Assembly (NCBI GenBank): GCA_003550325.1
Contig: QKWP01000008.1
Coordinates: 544,330-608,329, forward strand
From: Gigaspora rosea
Lineage: Eukaryota > Glomeromycota > Glomeromycetes > Diversisporales > Gigasporaceae
Direction of reading: 5' to 3'
Length of the DNA stretch: 64,000 bases
Numbering within the stretch: position 1 is the first letter of the stretch; each line of letters opens with the position of its first letter. This document shows, one piece after another, positions 57,016-64,000 of the stretch. Below the pieces are notes generated by a model, which was not told where the DNA came from, did not search any database, and saw only the letters and a list, made by a program, of their open reading frames with translations. The position numbers and the translations under genes are program-made.

Positions 57016-60000
57016 ATTAATGCTATTATTTTTTTTTTTAAATGTATAATTTCTTTTTAAGTTTGTAATTAGCTATATTTTCGCATAATAACGCATAGCT
57101 GAGCGTTATTTGTGTTATTACGTATGATTATTCAAATTATTTTACATCAAATTTAATATTTAATATATTCGATATAACAAACAAATACAGCATTAGTAAA
57201 TATATTTATATAGTGGGCATTATTTTGAGACTAACACGGCATTATTTGCAAATTTCAAAAAAGTGGAATTCAGAAATAATGTTATTATGCAAAATACGAT
57301 GTGATAGTTTCTATATATATATATATATATATATTTAAAATCACATTTCAAAAAGTTCAATTATAATTTATCAATACCAATATGTTGAAGATAATTATTA
57401 GGTATGTTTATAATAAGGTGAATAAAACCTTTTAAAGTTTTTAAATTTTTAAATTTAGAAGATTCATAATTCGAAAATTAGATAAACTCGGTAGGGTTAT
57501 TTTTATGTAATTTGAGGTTTGTAAGCTTTACTTTCTCCCATCTGGTATATAATTACTTAGCTATTATACGTATTAATATTCACAGACATACACGATATCA
57601 AGGACTTTGGCGCCTAGGTTTAGACGAAATATGTTCGACGGGAGCGGAAAAATTACTTTGCCAGATATATCTTAATAAAAAGTGTTGTATATATAACCTA
57701 TCTGTTTCATATTCGTCGTTTGGTTAAGGGTATACGGCATTTTATGTGTTATGATATTTTTACCATCAATGATCGAAATTCTGTTTGTGTACTTTGAGGA
57801 TCCACAGACTCGCTTTTTTCATTTAATTTAGAAACAAACGTCTTATATCAATATTATATTAAAGAATGTTGAAATTGACTAGTTTTTTGACAAATAAAGT
57901 ATTAAAGAAAGTACATACACAAGAATATAGAAATTTGCTAAAATATTTTATTTATTAATCAAAGAAAAAAGAACTTTACTCACATAAATGACTTTATTTA
58001 TACACTATGTCAATTATGCAAACTATCGGTCAATTAAGAAAACAAAATTCCAACAGTTATCAAATAAAATTAAGCAGCTATTGTGTGTGTTAAGGTAACA
58101 TAGCGGTGGCAGAAAAACTTGTGATTATGACCCCCAATCGATGAGCAATAAAAATAATACAGTAATATATTTAATTTATATAAATTTTATATGATGATAT
58201 TATATTCTGGCTGCATTATGAAGTTAAACCAATCAGAAATCACCTGATCGCGAATTTTTTTTTGCCGCATGTTATACGATTATAAATGCTTAACGAAACT
58301 ATTTTTATCGAAAATTCTTTTTCCTGATTATAATAATACAGTAATTTGTGGAATAAAGTTCATAAAAAATTAAATATCACAATTAATACATGTCACAATC
58401 GGTTATAGTACTACTTCTCGAAAGTTATTGATAGGTTACACGACATACACAGGGCTAAAAATGTATATCCGCAACTAATTTAACTCTATGTGATGTCGTG
58501 TAAGTGTCCTATCGGGGAATTGAGCGACAGCCTCACATTCTATACAATAAGCATTCAAGAAAGAGATCTACACCATTAGGCACAAAGGGTACGTACTTCA
58601 TTCCGCAAAGTATGATAATATAATAGCCAATTGGGCAGCGGTATAAACAATATGTGCATGTGTTCGGAATACCACAGAATATATAGAATTATAAAAATTA
58701 GGATAATTGTTGAATTGAAGGTTTAGTGCAAAATTTTACTTTTCAGAAATTGAATTTATCACCGTAGGACATCATCACCACCTATATCTGATATTAATTA
58801 GTTTGTTTAAAAAAAAAACCTCCCCATAGCTTAAGATGCACTGTTTGTTTGGTTAATGCTGCAAATCATGCTATTCAATTAGAAAACATATGTAACACAT
58901 TGTCATTACATAATAATTAGTTTGTGATGCAGATAGCATATTGTTATTATAGAAGAAACAAAAATTTTTTAACTTGATTATAGATAACAGATTACGCCAA
59001 GCAGATAATAATATTTCTTAAATTATCGACTTCAATAAAAGTATTTACCCACACTTTATTGTTGCCAATAATTTAGGATTTCAGTGCAAGTATTTTATCT
59101 TTATAAGGTATATTTTGCAGATGTACTACATTACCCCTGGTTTTGCACGTTCAGATCGTCAAAGTACGTAAACCTATCCATAACAAGATTAAAGCAAGAT
59201 CACATTCCTTTTGCAAGACTTGTCGCGTATAGTGATGCTGTCAGCATCATCTTGTAATTATAAATCTGCAAAAAAAAAAAGGGTAAAAGTTTGAAAATGA
59301 AGAATTTAAAATAAGCAACACTATAATTAAGGACTATGGAAGTAAATAATTACTATATATTATTATATGCAACTTTTCATTCCTGTCATGTTTGTATCAA
59401 TTTCGATTTAAACATAAGATTGTTACCGGTTTTTTTTCATGTGTTTGGATCTGATCAGGATTTACCTTTCCTTTTTTAAGATATTATTGTTTAATACTAA
59501 ATGAGTATAGATTTTCGATACGTACAAACTTATCGGCAACCCTTTTTTTGATATTTTTTTTTACTTATAATTTTAGTAAATTTGCATGCACGTCGTGCTT
59601 TTGTTTGTGTACATTTATAAACGAAATACGTAATCAATAAAATTCTAATTATTATATATAAAAGTTGCTTTCAAACTCTAGACTGTTCATCCGTATCATT
59701 GAGTTTTTTAAAATAATCTATCTATTACTAAAAAATATAATAAGAAACCAGTAAAAAGGTTTTGTTCTATTACAATTTTTCGTTAAGTTAATTTTCTTGA
59801 TTGACAATTCTAACTACGTAATCTAATAAAAATTTAGAATAAGGTGCCTTCGTTTTAATTTATTCAAAAATCTATCAACTATTAGTAATTCACCAGAAAA
59901 TTTTAAACCAATAATAGTTCTAGGTAAATATAAAATTATCATACCGTATATATCAGATATAAATTTAATAACAAAAATTATTATAATTTAATAAAAAAAG

Positions 60001-60040
60001 TTTTTATATTTTTTAACATATAAAAAAAAAAAAAAAGATT
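57016..60040. other. Intergenic upstream of the patatin gene
   Basis: 3 kb without a supported gene. (AT)n microsatellite at 57316-57334; perfect short hairpin GATGCTGTCAGCATC at about 59232; T-rich and A-rich runs. A-rich leader (AAAAAAAAAAAAAA) ends just before the patatin ATG. The 71-codon frame at 57512-57727 lacks support. Confidence 0.5.
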
Positions 60041-61375
60041 ATGGAAGACACAAAATATATTATTTCAATTGATGGAGGTGGAATTAAAGGTGTAATTCCT
60101 GCCATGATTCTCGCAGAAATTGAAAAAAGAGTAACAGAAGAAATGAAAAAAGAAAATCCTAATGCTGATTTCAGATGTGCTGATTTTTTTGATATTTTTG
60201 CTGGAACTTCAACTGGTTCTATACTTGCTTTAGCTTTAGTTGTACCTGAAAATAATCGTCCTAAATATAGTGGTCCATTTATGGTGGATTTTTTTCAAAA
60301 ACATGGAAAAGAAGTCTTTCCTAATTATTCTCCCTTTAGATTTGTTGATAAATTATTAATGAATATTACTAATATATTTCAAGGTGTTAATTTATCTGAC
60401 ATGGCTAATAACGTCGTTAATGTTGTTGAAAAAGAATCTATTAAAATTGAGACTAAAGTTGAATCTATATTTGGTTTAACAAGTCCTCTTGAAGAAAAAT
60501 CGATTCAAAATAATGAAATTAATATTGAAACTATTAGTAAAGTAGAAGAAGGTGTTTCAAAAACCAAATCTGTTGAAGTAAAAACGAGTAATACTGAAGA
60601 TGGAACTACTAGCAAACCTGATAATGATGATAATGATGATAAATCTTTTATGGATCATTTTAAAGAATTAGAAGAATATTTAAGATCTTTTGATCCGTTT
60701 TTACCTAAATATGATCCATCTAAATTTGAAGATTTATTAACTGAATATCTTAATGAAGTTAAAATTAAAGATGCTGTAAATGGTGTGGGTGTATTTATTA
60801 CATCTTTTAATATTTCTAGTGCTGAACGCACTTTTTTTACAAATTTAACCTCTGAACATGAAGATGTTTTAATGAAAGATGTTATACGAGCAAGTGCTGC
60901 TGCCCCAACTTATTTTCCTGCAAAAAATATATCTAATAAGTATTTTATTGATGGTGGCGTTTTTATGAATAATCCAACAACTAGAGTTTATCTTGAAGCA
61001 AAAAAAAAGTTTCCAAATTCGAAATTTATTGTTATTTCCCTCGGTACTGGTCGTTATTTAACTCCTTTAGAAAAATATTCTAATGCTGGTGTTGCTCAAT
61101 GGGTAAGTCCATTAATTACTCTTTTAATGGACTCTGAACAATTAAATCATCATGATACTATGGAAATGTTGGCTGAATTTGATGGTTCAAAATATTATCG
61201 AATTCAACCAACTTTGGAAGAAGAATTGAATTTAGCTGATGCTTCGGATGAAGATGTTAAGAAACTTATTGCAGTAGGCGATAAGGTTATAAATGATTCT
61301 ACTAATCAATTGGATGAAATAGTTAGTTTACTGGTTGATAAATGTAAAAAAAAAAAAATAATAATATTACAGTAA
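60041..61375 (+). CDS. Patatin-like phospholipase (444 aa)
   Basis: Patatin-family lipid acyl hydrolase, expected to hydrolyse acyl esters of phospholipids or galactolipids with a Ser-Asp dyad. Seen: oxyanion-hole loop DGGGIKG (residues 11-17), nucleophile elbow GTSTG (55-59, Ser57), and catalytic Asp304 in DGGVFMNNP. All three blocks are intact. Residues about 130-215 are a low-complexity, Asn/Asp/Glu-rich insertion (DNDDNDDK) between the core halves, not typical of the family. ISLGTGRY (near 345) follows as usual. No signal peptide or membrane helix, so cytosolic. Intronless, ends in Lys-rich KKKKIIILQ. Isolated gene, about 3 kb from any neighbour upstream and 0.9 kb before a nucleotidase gene. 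Confidence 0.93.
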   Translation: MEDTKYIISIDGGGIKGVIPAMILAEIEKRVTEEMKKENPNADFRCADFFDIFAGTSTGSILALALVVPENNRPKYSGPFMVDFFQKHGKEVFPNYSPFRFVDKLLMNITNIFQGVNLSDMANNVVNVVEKESIKIETKVESIFGLTSPLEEKSIQNNEINIETISKVEEGVSKTKSVEVKTSNTEDGTTSKPDNDDNDDKSFMDHFKELEEYLRSFDPFLPKYDPSKFEDLLTEYLNEVKIKDAVNGVGVFITSFNISSAERTFFTNLTSEHEDVLMKDVIRASAAAPTYFPAKNISNKYFIDGGVFMNNPTTRVYLEAKKKFPNSKFIVISLGTGRYLTPLEKYSNAGVAQWVSPLITLLMDSEQLNHHDTMEMLAEFDGSKYYRIQPTLEEELNLADASDEDVKKLIAVGDKVINDSTNQLDEIVSLLVDKCKKKKIIILQ

Positions 61376-62253
61376 GTAATATTACTTCATGATGTACTCA
61401 AATCGTAACTTGTAGTTTTCTTATTGACATTATAATATAAATATTAGTTATGATATATGAATATAGTTATATTATTATTGGTAGTAACCAACGTATTTAC
61501 TAGTCTCGTTTCTGTATATCTGTATATCTGTATATTTGTGTATCTATATTTGATATTGCAGTATTATAATTATTTTCAATTTATATAAATAAATAAAATA
61601 AATAGGTTACTAATGAAGAAATGACCAATGATTAAATATTTGTTTATGATAGTTGTAGGTAATCATATAATCCTTTCAAACTAATGACTCAATCTCTTAG
61701 GTCCTTATTCATTATTATACAAGATAATATTGTCAAAATAGCAAATAAATTTAATGACTATGTGATTCGAGGTTAAGACTGTCGAAAAAATTTTTGGTTC
61801 CAAATACCCCTAAATTTTGGAACTTAGCTTATAAGGTAATACAAGTAGTGTACTACATAAGTCACCAATAAAATACTAAAACTTCAAAAGTGAACCGGTT
61901 TAAAGCTCTAATCCTAACCTACTACAGTACTAATACTACTTTAATTAAGTATATATAACCACACCGGGCCGGGCTAAAACCACTAAAATGAAAGAAGGCA
62001 CAATGACTTCTTGATTTACGTTAAATTTTTCCCGTCCTAAATAGTTTGGGTAACATAGTAAGGTTGATTGACGATTTGATTAGTCAATAAAAAATAAAAA
62101 TAAAAGTAAAAATGTATATGATCGTTCACATGTAATCAATAATCTTTCCATATATATAATAATTAAATAAGTTATAACATGGATACTTTTAAACATATAG
62201 TATATATATATATATATATATATTTCATTCGAAGTATAATAATAAAGGCAGAA
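61376..62253. other. Intergenic between patatin and nucleotidase genes
   Basis: Short tandem CTGTATAT repeats at 61513-61545, a (TA)n tract at 62201-62222 just before the nucleotidase start. No other feature. Confidence 0.5.
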
Positions 62254-63539
62254 ATGTTATCTTCGCAGAAGGTTCAACATTTGATTGATTTCGTTAAAAA
62301 ACATAGTAAGCTTAAAAATTTTGAAGCTACACAACGAAAATTAGAAAAGATATTGGATGACGGTCTTGAAAATTTACAAATTGTTTGTGGTATATTTTCA
62401 ATTTTTTATTTTAAAAAACAAAAGGAAGCTCATTTTATTCTGGTCTAGTCTTAAGATTTAGAGAGAGCCAATTTTTGTGACCATTAGTCTAGACCAGACC
62501 AAATCCCTAATATATTTTTTTTTCTGACAAATCTTTTGAATTTTTAAAAAGATTTTGATCGCACAATGACACTTAATTTTACTCCGAAGCGTGAACCAAA
62601 CCCAACTACACATCAGATATTGACTTCAAGTTCTCACTTGACTAAAGAAGTTTGTAGACTCAAAAACATTTGAGTATTGAATTTAATTTAAATTTGTTAA
62701 CAAAGTTTTATAAATAATTTTTTTAATAAAGTTTTTTTTTTTTTTTTAAGTTTAGAGGCCGTGTGCTATGGCCGGGATTTTATTATGAGTTATAGTGACG
62801 TAATATTTGTTACATGAATGAGGATACAACTAGCCACACGTGCACTTTTGGTGCCTAATTTAAGTAGTCCGCCCGAAGGTTCTACACTAGCTGCCATACC
62901 TACAACACAACTACGGGAATTGTCTATTTAAACCCTCTGGTTCATGGTCCTCCTATTACTACCCGACGCACTACATTTAATGCAGATATTGTGGGCCACA
63001 ACCCTTTTAGGTATCGACGACCTAAGGGCTACTTTACCCTCGCACAAGAGCCTACCGGAACAAATTCCATGTCCCATACATGTACCATTGCCCGGATTTG
63101 GTAACCGAGGCTACCTGCCCTTATTAGGTTCGTTCCGATCGTAGTATCCGCCTTCTCTGGTGCATACCGTAGGACCGATTTTCACTACCTCCTAACTCGG
63201 GTCTTGCCAAACGGGTTCTTGTGGGTTTTTTCCGGTTCCCTGGATTTGCGATGTAACACATACATCATTGCGCCCGCAGGCTCCCATTCAAGATGGTGGA
63301 ACCAAGGTTACAGGTTTAGCGCCCAACCGCTCATAAGCCACAATCACCGAACGCAGATTTAACTTCAAAACGTCGCCAGTGGGATTCGAACTGTCAACCT
63401 GCCGCTTGGGGGTGACACCTTGACCACTTCTCTAAGGCGCCACACCCATTTTTTAATAAAGTTCAAGGAGGAGACGAACAAATTATGGGATTTTTATTAT
63501 CCGATAGAAATAGATAATGTATTGACAAAAGAAGAAAAG
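62254..63539 (+). CDS. Pyrimidine 5'-nucleotidase (UMPH-1 family), 5' exons
   Basis: Cytosolic 5'-nucleotidase III type, a HAD-fold enzyme that dephosphorylates pyrimidine nucleoside monophosphates. Exon 1 (62254-62389), exon 2 (62552-62649) and exon 3 (63462-63539) join in frame to about 104 residues: helical start, LEKILDDGLENLQIVC, HAD motif I DFDRT, PTTHQIL...LTKE, then KLWDFYYPIEIDNVLTKEEK, each aligning with conserved blocks of the family. The nucleophile Asp46 codon is split across intron 1 (G/AT). Introns are 162 and 812 bp, GT-AG; a donor GTACTT at 63540 shows the gene continues past the window. ATG 62254 is preferred to 62179, which would add a TA-repeat-coded stretch. Intron 2 carries a SINE, intron 3 other repeats. 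Confidence 0.85.
62734..63448 (-). mobile_element. tRNA-derived SINE (~700 bp) with poly-A and 15-bp TSD
   Basis: Minus-strand retroposon: tRNA-like head at 63370-63447 with box A (TTAGAGAAGTGGTCAAGG) and box B (AGTTCGAATCCC), a long GC-richer body, and poly-A (T14 at 62734-62747). Flanked by TTTTTTAATAAAGTT at 62719-62733 and 63449-63463. The head resembles a class II (Leu/Ser-type) tRNA. About 700 bp is long for a SINE. The body has no protein domain; the 66-codon frame 62944-63144 is not a gene. Confidence 0.85.
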
Positions 63540-63559
63540 GTACTTTTCATGATTAGTGC

Positions 63560-63715
63560 TCCGAATCGGGTCGGGTCAACCCGAAACCCGACCCGAAATC
63601 TCGAGTCGGGTCGGGTTCGGGTTAGAAAATTTTGACCCGAAAGTTTCGGGTCGGGTTCGGGTTGAGAATTAACCCGGCCCGACCCAACCCGACTCGACCC
63701 GAATTTTTATATCGA
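63560..63715. repeat. CGGGT-rich transposon subterminal repeats
   Basis: Dense direct and inverted copies of TCGGGTCGGGT and ACCCGACCCGA. Preceded by TAGTGCTCCGAATCGGG, a hAT-like terminus similar in type to TAGTGATGGGCA at 12853. The right end and TSD were not identified, so the element boundary is unknown. Lies in intron 3 of the nucleotidase gene. Confidence 0.55.
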
Positions 63716-63764
63716 TTAGTCTTTTTTTTCCTTTAGAATAGCGGTTATCATTTAACCAATTGGG

Positions 63765-64000
63765 ATGCAGGATCAGGTGTAACGCGAAATCGAAACGAAA
63801 CAAGTTTTTTTTAAACAATCGCTTCTAACTTAAAATTTTGACTTTGAAACTGCACTTTTTTTTTAACAAAAAAAATTCCTTGCAAAATTTTTGGGTTAGA
63901 GAGTGAGGGTCTCTAGTTATTGCATCTACCAAAAGCTAATCCTAATCTTAGTCCGGCCGTTACTTATTTTGTTTAATGTAAAATCAAAACAAACAGAATA
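63765..64000 (-). mobile_element. Inverted partial copy of the 340-bp repeat family
   Basis: GGATCAGGTGTAACGCGAAA and AACAAAAAAAATTCCTTGCA correspond, inverted, to blocks of the repeats at 41948 and 45142. Diverged in the middle and cut by the window end. Confidence 0.6.

Noticed and set aside
62944..63144. 66-codon frame in GC-richer sequence
   Set aside because: Lies within the SINE body, with no domain, and is opposite to the SINE orientation.

Overview
The window looks like a piece of a very AT-rich, repeat-swollen eukaryotic nuclear genome, most probably an arbuscular mycorrhizal fungus of the Rhizophagus (Glomeromycotina) type. Reasons: multi-copy Sel1-repeat proteins, Sel1/kinase and kinase/leucine-rich-repeat families, short GT-AG introns (about 73-160 bp), decayed Ty3-type and Helitron proteins, and many hAT-like and TA-flanked non-autonomous elements. 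The species assignment is inference; no marker gene or database search was available. Two N bases (45117, 53813) and several single-base frameshifts mean some breaks could be sequencing errors.

Layout. 1-12.2 kb: three direct copies of a Sel1-repeat gene with shared flanks (8, 3 and 10 repeats; the middle one has a nonsense codon), with a decayed Ty3 gag/LTR piece between copies 2 and 3. 12.8-18.1 kb: hAT-like element with perfect 8-bp target duplication, a small 11-bp-TSD element, a decayed Helitron protein, a TA-flanked MITE and another hAT-like element. 18.1-23.1 kb: MITE remnants, then a ~96-bp satellite. 23.1-28.3 kb: flank with decayed kinase and Sel1 pseudogenes; it is repeated at 51.7-56.6 kb behind a second array of the same satellite. 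28.4-29.8 kb: a shortened pseudogene copy of the kinase-LRR gene found in full at 41.6-47.9 kb. 30.4-33.8 kb: fold-back elements. 33.85-38.57 kb: three hAT-like elements nested one inside the other, each with its own TIRs and TSD. 39-43 kb: more MITEs. 41.6-47.9 kb: kinase-LRR gene with a 3.6-kb intron that holds a decayed unrelated gene between two 340-bp repeats. 49.8 kb: a candidate small secreted peptide next to satellite array 2. 56.6-57.0 kb: methyltransferase pseudogene cut at the duplication edge. 60.0-61.4 kb: an intact patatin-like phospholipase. 62.25 kb to the end: first exons of a pyrimidine 5'-nucleotidase (UMPH-1 family) with a tRNA-derived SINE sitting exactly on an intron 3' splice site.

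Only the two longer Sel1 genes, the patatin gene and the start of the nucleotidase look intact. The rest is a record of duplication, transposition and decay. The most unusual signal is the satellite: each 96-bp monomer carries donor-like, branch-like and acceptor-like splice signals and is the size of the local introns, and the two arrays differ mainly by loss of CpG.
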